From the NCBI RefSeq assembly GCF_000026945.1, contig NC_012866.1, positions 868,001 to 932,000 of the forward strand: a DNA stretch of 64,000 bases, read 5' to 3'. The position numbers were made by a program, and so were the translations under genes. The notes beneath the pieces are model-generated. The model was given only the letters and a program-made list of their open reading frames with translations. It was not told the origin of the DNA and did not search any database. The DNA comes from Candida dubliniensis CD36 (taxonomy: Eukaryota; Ascomycota; Pichiomycetes; Serinales; Debaryomycetaceae). Shown piece after piece: positions 8,486-20,658 of the stretch. How positions within the stretch are numbered: position 1 is the first letter of the stretch; each line of letters opens with the position of its first letter.

Positions 8486-10354
8486 TTACAACTCTAAATC
8501 ATCATCTAATCTAACATCCATTTTTGCTTCTTGTTGTAAATATTTCTTTACTTCATTAACGGTATATTCACCACGATGAAATATACCGGCACCTAAAGCA
8601 GCATCAATTCCACAATCCATTTCAAAAACTTGTTGAAAATGTTGAGGATTTCCTGCACCACTACTAGCAATAACTGGGATTGATACATGAGATTTAATTT
8701 GTTGTAATAATTGTAAATTAAATCCTTTATTTGAACCATCATTATCGATTGAATTTAATAAAATTTCTCCAGCACCTAATTTTTCACAAGCTAAACATAA
8801 TTCTAATGCACCTAATTCATGTAATTTTCTTCCCCCTTGAGATGTTACTTGATAATAACAATATTGTTCACCATTTGGACCATATTGTAATGGATCAATG
8901 ATTTTTATAGTTTCCATTGTAGTATCCAATTGAGGATTTTTAATATATTTACGTTTTGGATCAACTGATATAACTACAGCTTGATTACCAAATTTAGAAG
9001 AAATAGTTTCAATTGATGATGTTCCTAAAGGAATTTGATTATTGGCATAATAATTTTCAGCAATAATTACTGCATCTGATCCAATACTAATTTTATCAGC
9101 TCCTGATTGGAAATATAAATGAGCAATATCAACAGCAGGAATAATTTTTTTAGTTTCAGAATCATATAAATCTTTAATACCTCCACCAACAGTTAATGGA
9201 ACAAATATTGTTTCAGCAGATTTACGTAAAACTTGTAACATGGGTAAATCTTTTAAAGGAGAATTACGAAATGAAGTAATATTTAAAAATGTAATTTCAT
9301 CAGCTCCTTGATTATAATATTTTGTAGCTAATTCCACTGGTTTACCTAAATTACGAACTTGATTAGAATTTTCTGAAATTTTTGATGATGATGATTGTTG
9401 TTCTCGAACATTATATTGATCACCTTTAGTAACTACTAAATCACCATCATCATTAGTTCTAACATCAAGACAAGCAATAATTCTTCTTGTTAAACCTGTC
9501 AATGTTGTTTCAATATTCAAATCAGTATTACTTCTAGAGTTCTTATTGCCGTTGTTGTTGTTGTTGTTGTTGTTGTTGATTGGGGGATATTTTTCACCAT
9601 TTAAGAAATGTTTAATAATTTTTAATCCAACAATACCAGATTTTTCAGGATGAAATTGAGTAGCAAATAAATTATTTTTCGATATAGCCGCAATAAATTT
9701 TTCTGATCCATATTGACTAATAGCAAAATCCCAACCATTTAAACTTAATTGTGGAATAATTTTATTTTCAATATCATTATTTTTAATAATTGCTCCATAA
9801 GAATGAACAAAATAATATTTATCAATTGTATTTAATCCATATAATGATAAATCTTCAAATTCATTATTACTATTACTATTATTATTGTTGTTGTTGTTGT
9901 TGTGGTGGATTATATTATGAATTTTATTCCAACCAATATGAGGAACAGATTTTTTAATCCCCTTTGATTTAAATATTGGATCATTATTATTAAATTTATA
10001 TAATTTTAAATCATTATTATTATCTAATAAACCTAATCCATTAATTTCGGGATTTTCTTCAGATTCAATGAAAAATGATTGTAATCCAACACAAATCCCC
10101 ATTAATGGACGATCTTGATTAATATAAGATTTAATATGATTAATTAAACCTCTTTTATAAAGTTGTTGAATAAAATAACCATAATTACCAACACCAGGGA
10201 AAATCAATTTTTCAATTTCAAATTGATAATTAATAAAATCTTGTTCATTATGAATGAATTTAATAATATAATTTGGATTAATACGTTTAATGGCATTAGA
10301 AAGTGATTGTAAATTACCACTTTCAACATCAATAATATGAATTATTTTTGTCAT
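8486..10354 (-). CDS. HIS7: Imidazole glycerol phosphate synthase (HisH-HisF fusion)
   Basis: His7 carries out the fifth step of histidine synthesis, using glutamine to convert PRFAR to imidazole glycerol phosphate and AICAR. The N-terminal class-I glutamine amidotransferase domain (~1-250) shows the nucleophile motif GICVGLQ (Cys88) and FATQFHPEKSG with the catalytic His and Glu. The C-terminal cyclase barrel (~290-615) starts at RIIACLDVR and contains LTVGGGI, DKISIGSDAV and IPVIASSGAG. Length is 622 residues against ~552 in S. cerevisiae; the surplus is two Asn-rich inserts (~150-165 and ~255-275), the second marking the interdomain linker. In S. cerevisiae HIS7 adjoins ENP1. Confidence 0.97.
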   Translation of the reverse strand: MTKIIHIIDVESGNLQSLSNAIKRINPNYIIKFIHNEQDFINYQFEIEKLIFPGVGNYGYFIQQLYKRGLINHIKSYINQDRPLMGICVGLQSFFIESEENPEINGLGLLDNNNDLKLYKFNNNDPIFKSKGIKKSVPHIGWNKIHNIIHHNNNNNNNNSNSNNEFEDLSLYGLNTIDKYYFVHSYGAIIKNNDIENKIIPQLSLNGWDFAISQYGSEKFIAAISKNNLFATQFHPEKSGIVGLKIIKHFLNGEKYPPINNNNNNNNNGNKNSRSNTDLNIETTLTGLTRRIIACLDVRTNDDGDLVVTKGDQYNVREQQSSSSKISENSNQVRNLGKPVELATKYYNQGADEITFLNITSFRNSPLKDLPMLQVLRKSAETIFVPLTVGGGIKDLYDSETKKIIPAVDIAHLYFQSGADKISIGSDAVIIAENYYANNQIPLGTSSIETISSKFGNQAVVISVDPKRKYIKNPQLDTTMETIKIIDPLQYGPNGEQYCYYQVTSQGGRKLHELGALELCLACEKLGAGEILLNSIDNDGSNKGFNLQLLQQIKSHVSIPVIASSGAGNPQHFQQVFEMDCGIDAALGAGIFHRGEYTVNEVKKYLQQEAKMDVRLDDDLEL

Positions 10355-10754
10355 TAGTTTAAACTTGGGAAATAAATAAATAAATGAATGAATGGATGAA
10401 TGAATAAATAAATAAAACTAGTTAGTTTAAGATGATTTGGTGGTGGGATGGGATGGAAGGGGTGGGTGGGTGTTGATCTTCTTTTATAATTGAATTAAAT
10501 TGAATTGAATTGAATAAAAGAGTGTGTTGAAATTTTTTTTTTTTTTTTTCTATTCTTCTTCTTCTTCTTCTCCCATCAATTCTCAAATTATGACTCAGAG
10601 AAAAACAACAAGAAGAAGAAGAAGAAATCTTTGACTTAATATTCAACCTATTAATTCCATCAAATTATCAATCTTTCTTGTGTTTCTTTCAATAAATAAA
10701 TAAATAAATAAGTATATAAATAAATAAATAAATAAATAATTAAGCATTTTCTTA
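10355..10754. other. Intergenic region upstream of HIS7
   Basis: This stretch is the promoter of HIS7 and the 3' flank of the next minus-strand gene. It contains AAT/AAAT repeats (10373-10415 and 10692-10740), a T-run near 10532-10549, and TTC/AAG triplet runs near 10555-10570 and 10609-10625. I see no clear Gcn4-type TGACTCA core apart from TGACTCAGA at about 10591-10599. That is a perfect core match, in a suitable place ~240 bp upstream of HIS7, and could mediate amino-acid control. Confidence 0.5.
10591..10597. promoter_or_regulatory. Putative Gcn4 site upstream of HIS7
   Basis: The sequence TGACTCA is the exact core bound by the bZIP activator Gcn4 in yeasts, including C. albicans. It lies about 240 bp upstream of the HIS7 start codon, a typical distance for amino-acid biosynthesis promoters. 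A 7-bp match can arise by chance, but the placement at a histidine gene supports it. Confidence 0.55.
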
Positions 10755-13442
10755 TTAACTATTTTCCAGTGAATTTTTCCCTCCTTGTCCTTCTCCTCCT
10801 CCTCCTCCTCCTCCTCCTTTGGTAGCTCTAATTTGTACACCAAAATGAATACTTTCATCATCAAGAGCTTTAATATTATCACCAGCATCCAGAAAATAAT
10901 CACAATATAAATCAAATTTTCCTAATACTTCAAGTAATCTCATTGAAACAAATTTTGTAGCAAAACTATGTAAATCCAGTTTTGAACTTAATAAAGAAAT
11001 ACCAAATTTAACTGATCCACCATCATTATCATTGCCATTGTTTTTGAAAACTTTATTTAATTCTTTTAAAATAATTTCAAGAAAATTAGTAATACTATTA
11101 AAATGTTTACTAATACCATAATCTTCATTATTTAAAATTTCTGGGAATTGATTTTTGGAAAAATATTTTAAATTAAATTCATGAAAATTTTCACCACCAA
11201 AATTTATACAATCTAAATTTAATATACCTCCAGGTTTTAAAATTCTATAAAATTCCGAAATTAAAGTTTTATAATTATTTAAATTAATTTGAATAATTAA
11301 ATCTGATGAATGAATCATATCAAAATTATTTGAATTAATTTTAATTATTGATTGATTAAAATATTCAAAATTCATTGGTTTTGTTGAAAAATTTTTAGAA
11401 GGATTAGGAATTTCATTTCGATTAATTTTTAAAAATTTATTTGATTGATTATCAATTATTCTAATTAATTTAATTAATTTTTCCATTGATAATAAATTAT
11501 AATCATTAAATGATTTAAATAATAATTTTTTAATATGATTATCAAATAATTCTTTATCACTAAATTGAAAATTTATTTTTTGATTTAATTTATTGATGAT
11601 TTTTTTTTCAAATTGATAATATTTTTCATAATTTTTAATAAGATTTAAATCTTCATTATAAATATTTGATTCAATAACTCTTACAAATGGAATTGTAATA
11701 GCAAAATACCAACCAAATTGAATCAGATTAGATATATTATAAAGAAATACTTTCACAGTTTCAGGATTTTTCAATTTCATATTATTATTATATTTATCAA
11801 ATAATTCTTTTAATATATCTTTATCAATTAAATGATTATTATGAAATTTAGATATAATATCTAATCGATATTTTTCTAATAAAATATATTCATAACAAAT
11901 TTTCGTAATGGTTTCTACTAATAATTTCATTTGACCTTGAGAATCTTGTTGTTCTTTATCATCTTTAGTTTCATTAATTGTTGTTGTTGTTGTTGTTGGT
12001 GTTGTTGGTAATTTATCTTTTTTCAAAATATATAATGCTTTAGCAGTATTTTGAAAAATTTCTTTAAATTCATAAATTTTTTTTTCAGTTTCATTAAGAA
12101 TTATTTTTGAATCTTTAATTTCAGGTAATTGCATAATATATCTAATAAAATTAATAAAATTCATTTGTATTAATTCTTCATGATTATAAAATTGTTCATC
12201 ATCATTATCATCATTATTATTATTATTATCATCATCATTATCATCATTATCATCACCACGACTAATGTTATTTTTTTCTTCTTGGAATTTTTGTTTTATT
12301 AAATATCGAAGTAAATATCTTAATGGTCCATATAATTGATAAGCAAAAACACTTTCTGTCATGGTTAAATGATAAGAATTTGTTGTATTAATATTATTAC
12401 CATTAGCATTAGCATTTCTAATAAAATCTCGAGCATTTTTTTGTTTAATTATAAATTTTAAAAGTAAATGATATCTAATTGTTGATACATTAATAGCATC
12501 ACCTTGATGATATTCACTTAATAAATCAAGAAAACTATTATAACGGAAAACTTGATAATTGGGTGCAAAAAAATTACTTTCAATTCCTTCAGGTGTATTA
12601 TAAACTGATAAATCAGTAATTACTTTAAATGGAGGTAAAACTGATGATGGATTTTCTAAAAGTGTTGGTTTTGAATTTGATTTTGGATTTGTCTTTGGGT
12701 TTGGGTTTGTATTTGGGTTTGTATTTGGTGATGACAATGACGTTTTATCAGAATAATCTGGGAAATAAGATCCATCAACTTTAGATCCTGATACTGATGT
12801 TGATCTTGATCTTGTTCCTGATCTTGTTCCTGATGTAGAACCAGGTGATTCAATTCCTCCAGGCAGTGAACTTATACTTTCTTTTCTTTTAGATGTAATA
12901 ATTGAATTATTACTAGTATTAAAAAATGATAATTTCCTAAATTTACTATTTAATGATGAATTATCTTTAGTTAAAGAATTTTGTGAATTTTGACTTAAAC
13001 TTGATGTAATTGAAGTATTTCTATGAAATGCTTGATTTTGATTATATTGTGATTGTGATTGTAATGGTGATTGTGATTGTGATTGTGATTGTAATGGTGA
13101 TGATGATAATGGAGTGGAAGAAGTAGATAATGTTGAATTTGATCGATGTCTCCTTAAACTTTTTGTTGTTGTTGGTGGTGGTGGTGGTGGTATAGCTAAA
13201 CTAGTAATATTAGGGTTACTACTACTATTACTATTACTACTACTACCACCAGTTGTAGTTCCAGATTTATTAGAAGTCAGATTTGATCCTGATCTTAATG
13301 CTTCACCATATTTTGATGCAATCATTGTAGCTTCTTGATTAATATCTTCTTTATATGGTAATTTTTGTTGTTGTTGTAATGGTTCTTCTAATACAGATGG
13401 AGATGAATTAGTTTTTATTACTTTTGTTGTTGGTGAAATATC

Positions 13443-13473
<31 letters not shown>

Positions 13474-13856
13474 GATGGTAGTTTTCGCCTTTGATTTGAA
13501 TTATTATTTGATTTATGACCAATTCGTTTATTACTTTTATATCTTGAAGAAATTGAATTTGTTGTTAGAATAGATTTATTATCTTCTTCTTCTTCATAAT
13601 CATCATCATCTTCTTCAGTATATTCTTCTTGTTCATTCATTTCTTCATCTATAGTTAATTCCAATTGACCAGATTTTGTTGTTGTTGTGGCACCACCACC
13701 ACCACTACTACTACTACTACTACTTCCACTACTTTGACTCAGTTTCTTCTTTCGTTTAGATTGTTTTTGTTTATCTTTTTGTTTCAGTTTTTGTTTTTGT
13801 TTTTGTAGTTTTTGATTAGTTTGATATGAAACTGAAGGAACAATAAAATAACTCAT
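10755..13856 (-). CDS. Large low-complexity protein with methyltransferase-like C-terminal region
   Basis: I do not recognise this 1033-residue protein by name. The first ~420 residues are low complexity: a basic Lys/Gln stretch, acidic runs (~75-95), a Gln run (~125-135), Ser/Asn/Thr runs and Pro-rich pieces. From ~430 on the sequence is more globular, with Asp/Asn insertions near 570-590 and a Thr run near 660. The region ~870-1010 has a class-I SAM-methyltransferase look: DMIHSSDLIIQIN followed by FYRILKPGGILNLDCINFGG, which resembles the strand with its PGG turn after motif III. I do not see a clear glycine-rich motif I, so the domain may be degenerate. The Gly-rich tail before the stop is encoded by CCT repeats. 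Function is unknown. Confidence 0.7.
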
Positions 13857-14588
13857 AATGATTTTGTTTGGAGAAAGTAAGTACTGAAGGAATGAAGGAA
13901 TGAAGTTATATTATTTGTTTCACAGAACAAGGCAGGAAGAACTAGTTATTGTTGTTGACAGTGTTGTTGTAATTTATTAAAAAAAAACAGTGAAAAAAAA
14001 AAAAAAAAAAAAAAAAAGTTGATTAGATTAGCATATGGTAAAATTAATGAATTAAATTAACATTAAATTAAATTAACATTGTATTTAATTTGTGTTACTA
14101 AGTGGGAGAAAGGAGAGAAAGAGAAAGGAGAAAAGTCGTGCGTGGCGTGGGTGTCGTGTAAATAGTACCAATTACATGGATTGATAAAGTTATTTTAATA
14201 ATAATTATAATAATAACCAGTAGTACCAATAGTACCAGTAGTACCAATAGTAATTGTTGTTCTAATATTATATTCTGTCAATAAACTAATTATTAATCTA
14301 TTGGCTATTATTATTATTATTATTATTATTAGTTAGTTAGTTAGTTATTTATTTTGATCTATCAAATCATTCTAATTTTTTATGTTTCCATTCTAATTTT
14401 GTTTATCCATTGATAAAACTAATAATTAATATTCATTAATAAGAGGAAACAAAAGAATTCTTTTGTTTATTAAAACAACTCCTAAAAGGGCCACCAATCT
14501 TTCTTTCTTTCTTTCTTTCTCCATAAAAAAAAAAGAAATATGCCTACTAAATTCTCTTATTCTTATTATACAAGTTAATATATATATA
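13857..14588. other. Intergenic region left of the retrotransposon
   Basis: No gene is seen. The interval contains an A-run near 13996-14017, direct copies of a 9-mer of the AGTACCAAT type around 14217-14250, an ATT run near 14304-14330 followed by TTAG repeats, a TTTC pyrimidine run near 14500-14520, and a TA run directly before the element. Its right end carries the left copy of the 5-bp target duplication (TATTT at 14589-14593). Confidence 0.6.
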
Positions 14589-14593
14589 TATTT

Positions 14594-14902
14594 TGACGAT
14601 CCTGCATACTTCGTCATTATTCACACTTTCCCAAAATGTGTTAATACTTTGAATATTATAATTATATGTGTTAAGAATTGGTTGTGCTGTTATCAACTCA
14701 AGTCTTACTATATAAACCTTTACACTTTCTTCTACATTTTTTATATATTTTTTTTATATATATTGGCTTTTTCTTTTTAGAATCAATCAATACTTTTTGT
14801 TATCATTTAGATACATCTTTCATTCTATTAATAGATTATATTTCTATCAAATCAAATCAAGACACATTCAAGTGCCAAAAAAAGGTTATAGAAGGAACTT
14901 CA
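14594..14902 (+). repeat. Left LTR of the gypsy element
   Basis: The LTR is 309 bp and starts TGACGATCC, ends ACTTCA. It contains a TATA-type sequence (TATATAAA at 14709-14716) that would drive element transcription. It aligns along its whole length with the right LTR (20659-20991), apart from many small indels in A/T runs. Just downstream I see a short palindrome (GAAAATTAATTTTC) where the primer-binding site should begin; no primer tRNA could be recognised. Confidence 0.9.
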
Positions 14903-15148
14903 GAAAATTAATTTTCTGATCAATTATATTAGTCGAAGAAGTAAATTCAAAGTCATAAAAAAATCTCAATTGATTCAAGAGTTAATAAATTAAAGTGTTC
15001 ATAAAAATCATAAAAATCATAGAAAAAAAATCCAACAAAAACCCATAAAAAAAAAAAAAAGAAATAATAATTTTATACACATTTTTTAAAATACACTTAC
15101 ACAAATTTAGCTGCAAAATAAAATAATACTACCACAAAAAAAAAAAAA

Positions 15149-16861
15149 ATGTCATTCGAAAAAGCTGAAGACATTCCACTCCCACCAGAATCATCTGAGC
15201 CATCGGGATCCAGATCACTGGAAGACGTCATGCTGATGTTCAAGGTTTTAAAAGAATCAGTCGAAGTCATGAATCAATCCGTCAATGCCAAACTTGCGGA
15301 TATGAATGACAGAATTACAATTCTTGACAATAATCAAAAAGCTTTCATGCCAAAAAACAAGAAAAAAGATATCGGAAATATTCTTCATAAACAAAAGAAA
15401 GAAGAAACTGATGTCAAGGATATTAAAACGGTGGTTGGTGAAGAAAAAGAAGAGATCCATCAGGTTGAAGACTTTGTGTTGAAAGAACAACAAGAGTTAC
15501 GTGATGTCGAGAAGACTGTCTTGAAAGAAGAGGAAGACTTACAGAAAATTCAAGAATCCATTACAAAAGACGCAGAGGAGGTACCAAAAGTTGAAGAATC
15601 AACCACGAAACAAAAACAAGAGTTACATCAAGTGGGTGGAGAATTTTTATTTTACAAAGGGATCAAAAGGTAAAAAGAAACTTGAAGAAGAAATCAATCG
15701 TATCGGGGTGAAAAATTGAATGCCCAACGAGAAAGTAATCAATACCCCTCGGGATCCATATCAAACTACAACCACGGGTTCTGACCAGAGATTCAGATCC
15801 CAACAACCCAACATTGGAAATACATTGGCGCAGGATCTAGCATTAATCCCAAATTTAGATCCAGAAATTTCCCGATTGATCAAGGGGTATTTACCTTTTA
15901 TTACCTTACATGAGGTAAACATTATTGGAGCCCCAGTTGGAAAACCATCAAACTTCCGACCAGATCTAGTCATCCACAACCCAAAGGATCCTGAAAAGAT
16001 CCAAAAAAAACTTATGCGACTTCAATCGTATATGCAATTATCACTCGCTCCATATCATCTCTACCCGATGATATTGGAACCATATTTGCAGGGTAAGATA
16101 CATTGGTTACATGGAGGACGCCAAGAAAAGTCCAGCCAATGGCCAAGAATATAGTTACATCGACATCTTGATCGCATTTGTCAAGGGGGGTCTCAATTGG
16201 AAGTAGGTAATGCAAATGCACAAGTTGAGTTGTTTAAAATTATCCCCATTCCAGGTCAGACAGTCGGGGATTTTATTGACGCCATACAAGGAAAGTTATA
16301 GGCAATTGAAACAATACAACAACGGTTTTGACTCCGTTCGAGCACACGTTTTCTCACATCTACATAAATATTTCCCCGAGAAGATATTCGAGGCAGACTG
16401 GTTGTCAAAACCAGAATCCAAATTTTGGACCGATCTCGACTTAATGGTTGGGCTGGCGATTTTCCAGCCACCAGCCACCAGCCTCTTCACTGAATATTGA
16501 TGCTATTAATGTCATTCCATCATCTTATAACAACAACCAACAACAATCGTATGACAGGAACAACAACCAACAATCATCATCTAATCGAAATTTGAATTAT
16601 AAATTGAAAACATTTTATCCGAAGCCATTCGACAAACCAAGATTTGATAAACCTCCATATAGAAATGATCAAATTTATTATCAAAACACTTCAAACTCCT
16701 CCATCAAATACAACCCTAGAGGATATAATCCTTTTAACAATAATCAACAAAAAGGCAAACCACCTTATTCCAACCATATAGAAGAAGAGGATATGTTTGG
16801 AATAAGGGTAAAAGATCACAGAAGATTTATGAATTATCAATTGACCCTGAAACACAGTTAG
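15149..16861 (+). pseudogene. Gag remnant of the gypsy element
   Basis: The first open segment (15149-15673, 174 codons) starts with ATG after a long A-rich leader and encodes an acidic, Lys/Glu-rich, coiled-coil-like N-terminal part. A frame change follows. The second segment (15720-16154) has a capsid-like part with IPNLDPEISRLIKGYLPF and SYMQLSLAPYHLYP. Two more segments in other frames (16210-16500 and 16448-16861) carry the rest of the capsid and a Gln/Asn/Arg-rich nucleocapsid-like tail. I see no CCHC zinc knuckle. At least three frame changes separate the pieces, so no intact Gag can be made. Confidence 0.8.
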
Positions 16862-17370
16862 GACAAATTGTTAATGATGATGATACTGTTGAATCACAAC
16901 TATACCAAGTAAATTTACTGGAAGAAGATGAAAATGATAACCATTTTGAACAACCCGTACCTGAAGAATCTTTAGATGAACAAGAAGATGACGAATTTGA
17001 TTTTCAGATCAATGATCTTCAATTATATGAAATAAATGTCACTGACATTACATCCAACGGGAAAAACAAAGCACCTAGAATACTTTTGGATAGTGGTGCA
17101 GAAGCAAATTTCGTTGGTAAAGAAATCCTCCCATGGTTGGAAGAAAATGGTCTTTTTTTTTTAGTGTCACGAAGTTACGAAAAATTGTAATATAACAGCA
17201 AGAACGGCATCTAACTTTTCACACACAATTGAATTTGTTGTTATAGTCAAAATTTTTTTTGGCGTATTTTTAGAATTTTATATTATGGATGAATTAAACA
17301 AAATTATTATCGGTCGTCCCACTTTACAAAGTTGGAATTACCATTTAAATAACGAAGGGGGGAATTCATC
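16862..17370 (+). pseudogene. Retroviral-type aspartic protease remnant
   Basis: An acidic linker leads to RILLDSGAEANFVG, coded around 17077-17118. This is the active-site motif of the retropepsin family (D-S/T-G-A). A T-run near 17152-17162 falls in the middle of the domain and shifts the frame. A later piece near 17290-17340 (IIIGRPTLQSWNYHL) resembles the C-terminal strand with the conserved Gly-Arg. The domain is interrupted and not functional. Confidence 0.75.
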
Positions 17371-17404
17371 CTGATCAACAACCAAAGATATCATATTCAT
17401 TCAC

Positions 17405-18800
17405 TTGAATTGCAAAGTGAAAAATCTTTGGAGCAAATTAGAAAAAAAAAAATTGAAAACCGAATTCGCAACAAAATACCCGAAATTATTCGAGACCAAG
17501 TTGCGTCCACCACCACCACCACCAAGAGACTTTCAATATAAAATTCAACTCACCGACCACACTCAAATTTATTCAAAACCATATAAATGCAATCAAGAAG
17601 AACAAGCTCTTATCAAAGATTTCATCCATGAGAAATTAGAAGCAGGCGTTTTGGTACCAGCTCCAATTGATGCTTGGTTACATCCAATATTTCCAATCAG
17701 AAAAACCAGTGCTAATCAATCCTCCACCAAAATAGCAGTTGATTTAAGACGTCTCAATAAGGTCACAGTACGAATGTATAATTATCCAACAGATACAAAA
17801 GATCTTTTATCAACGTTATCAGACTCCAGTTATTTCAGCGTCCTTGACTCGAAAAAAAATGCATTTTATCAGGTAGCTATACATAAGGATAGTATCAAAT
17901 ATTTCGGTATCTCAACATCCGAGGGAAATTATTGTTTCACAACGTTACCGTTTGGAGCAATCAATTCCTCAACAATATTTACTAACTTTGTCAGACAAAA
18001 TCCTAGAAGGGATTCCACATATATTTATATATATATATATGGATGATATCCTTATTCATACTAAAAATTTGCATGAACATGTGTCATTACTTAGGACGAT
18101 TATGGAGAAACTCAATGAGCACCAGCTCCAAATGAATTATAACAAAATGCAATTATTAACAACAAAAATTAATTTCTTAGGTTACACCATTCAGGCGAAT
18201 AAAATATCACCACATATCTCAAAAAATTCAAGCAATACAAAATTGGGAATTGCCCACTACCACCACCACCACCACACAAATCAGAGCATTCGTGAATTTC
18301 AGCAACCATTTCAGAATATTTATCCCAGAAATAGCAAAATTCACGAACCCATTAAATGAGTTGTTAAAGAATAATAATGGGAAAAACATAAAGATTGAAC
18401 ACACCCAGGCATCCATTGATGGCTACAAGGTATTGAAACCCGCCATTATTGGATTGCCCACACTTCAACTATATAATCCCAATCTACCAACCATCATTTT
18501 TTACTGATGCTAGTCACATGGTGGTAGTAGGAGGCTATTTGTGTCAACCAACCTTTAGAAACGATAAAAAAAAAAGTCCTTGTCCCAATTGCATTTTCAT
18601 CCCATAAATTAACAGAAACACAAAGTAGATATGCTGCTATGGAAAAGGAACTTTTTGGCAATTATTGTTATATTGGAAAAATTTAGATATCACTGCAGCA
18701 ATATAGTAGAGATTTATACAGATCATCAAAGTTTAGTATCATACCTTAGATAAGAAAACTACTCCACCACCCAGAGTTGCTAGATTCTTAGACTTGATTG
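17405..18800 (+). pseudogene. Reverse transcriptase and RNase H remnant
   Basis: The 17405-18046 segment contains the RT palm and fingers: KLEAGVLVPAPIDAWLHPIF, KIAVDLRRLNKVT, FSVLDSKKNAFYQVAI and FTTLPFGAINS. The catalytic YMDD box lies at 18036-18047 but in another frame (17952-18359), because a TA repeat directly before it has shifted the frame. NFLGYTIQANKISPH follows. RNase H begins near 18430, with FTDAS at about 18499-18513; stops and a T-run near 18805-18820 then break the frame several times. The family assignment is secure, the activity is lost. Confidence 0.9.
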
Positions 18801-19246
18801 GTTCCTTTTTTTTTTTTTTCTCCAAAAGTCTATTACCTAAGAGGGAAGGAAAATTTCGTGGCCGATATCATTACAAGATATCAAACTCAAAATATTAAGG
18901 AATTAGTAGATGAAGACAAAATATTAGGGAAAACATTTTCAGTCAAAAGAAACTTAAAACAACCATTGGTATCAAGATTGGAAACTATTGAATTAGAAAA
19001 TCTTAATGAGTCACAGGTTCACAAAATTCAAAATTCAAAAGTCACTAGAACAACAACAACAACAGCAACAACAACAACAACAACAAGAATTGGAAGACAA
19101 CAATGAGGAGTTACCTTTTCAGCTGTTTAAATTAATAAATGATGAGTTACATATCATCATTAATAATCAACTTTTAAAAATACCTCCCAAGACTGGAATA
19201 CAACGATATTTGTCAAACAAATTCATGACAAATACCACCCATCAAC

Positions 19247-19789
19247 AACAGTAACCGACTACTTATGCACACTTGCATATTGGCACCCTGATCATCTATT
19301 AATTGCTACAAACATTACGAATAAGTGCCACTATTGCCAACTAAACACTTCAATTTGTGAGGCCATCAGGGCCATACCGACCACTTGAACCACTCAAGGC
19401 ATTTAACAGATGGGGAATGGACTACTCTGGACCATACTTCAATACAGTCCAACACAGGTACATTAATAGTAGCCGTGGAATACGTCACTGGTTTAACTAT
19501 TGTAGTGCCAACATTGCACAAAGACACCAACCAAGCCATGAATCTTGTGCAAACGATTATCCTGATTATGTCAGCACCTACTGAGATTGTCACTGACCAG
19601 GGTGCCGAATTTTCTTCAGATGCATTTAAAGCTTTATGTGAACACAATCACATCAAACATCACACTACTTCAGCACACCATCCCCAAGGAAATGGAAGAG
19701 TAGAAAAAGTAAATCACTTATTGAAAAAAAAGATTTTGAAGGCATTAACTAATGATACCATGCAAAGACTGGGATTTGAAATTATATAA
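19247..19789 (+). pseudogene. Integrase remnant (zinc finger and DDE core)
   Basis: Near 19270-19345 a segment with WHPDH and, after a spacer, CHYCQ forms the HHCC zinc-binding domain typical of integrases. The catalytic core follows: WGMDYSGPYF in one frame, then TDQGAEFSSDAF and HPQGNGRVEKVNHLLKK in another (19385-19789). These supply the first Asp, second Asp and final Glu of the D,D-35-E triad. The change of frame near 19430 and further frame changes downstream break the enzyme. No chromodomain is seen after it. Confidence 0.88.
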
Positions 19790-19894
19790 CGCTTTAAGAA
19801 TTTATAATGCTACTCCCTACAATTTTCAACTACATTCCACTTTATCGATCAACACCATAACTTAAATCAATTACAAAAAGATTTAATTGAGAAT

Positions 19895-20658
19895 TTGCAA
19901 AGAGAATTGCTCCCCCGCCCCCCACCCCCCCTTCCCCCAGAGGTCCAATCTACAGAAGAACATGAAGACAACTTAAATAATGAACAACAAGAAGAAGGCA
20001 GAGAACAACAAATTTCAAGGGAAGAACAAGAATATGGCAAAGATCTTGTACATTTAAGAATTTATGAATTGGAAGCAATAAAGAGAACTCGCAAGGTACA
20101 CACAAATTTGAAAACACAAAGAAATGCAGTTCAAAATATATTAAAGGAACCATATGGAATTCCAGCACCTTTTTTCACAAAAGGACAATGGGTATATAGA
20201 ATTATAGAACTACTAAAGCATGTAAATATGAATCAAATTTTGATGGGCCCATACCAGCCAAGTTCAAGTTCAAAGGAGTGTATTAGGCAAAAGGTGCATA
20301 TAAATTGAGAGACATCATTGGAAGAGAAAAAGGGAATTTATAATCAAGATCAGTTGAAAGTTAGCATATTCATCAGACAACGATCCAATACAAGTTTTTA
20401 GTTCTTTTTTTTTTTTTTAATAAAGAATATGATCGGGTACAACAAAAATTGTTAGATAAAATGCAAGCGGAAAGAGATTATGAATTAAGCTGCTTGTCAT
20501 TGCAACAATTGTTAGATAAAATGCAAGCGGAAAAGGATTATGAATTAAATTGTTTAACATTACAACAATTACACAGGCAAAGAAGATTACTTAATATATC
20601 CAACTGTCTCGACTCCAAATCTGAAAACAACTTGTTAATCATTGGAGGAAAGGGTAGA
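19895..20658 (+). pseudogene. 3' end of pol, tandem repeat and polypurine tract
   Basis: The 19895-20308 segment is Glu/Gln/Arg-rich and probably corresponds to the tail of integrase. After further stops, a short open segment (20449-20661) carries a 60-bp tandem duplication. The purine-rich stretch GGAGGAAAGGGTAGA directly before the right LTR is the likely polypurine tract for plus-strand priming. Confidence 0.65.
20449..20568 (+). repeat. Two 60-bp tandem copies inside the element
   Basis: TTGTTAGATAAAATGCAAGC starts at 20449 and again at 20509, giving two adjacent 60-bp units with a few substitutions. In frame they encode a 20-residue unit beginning LLDKMQAE and ending LQQ. Keeping the unit at a multiple of three suggests the duplication arose while the frame was still under selection, or chance. 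Confidence 0.9.

Noticed and set aside
14463..14911. Two overlapping Phe/Ile/Tyr-rich frames across the left LTR
   Set aside because: They span the element boundary and the LTR, have no family pattern, and arise from AT-rich DNA.
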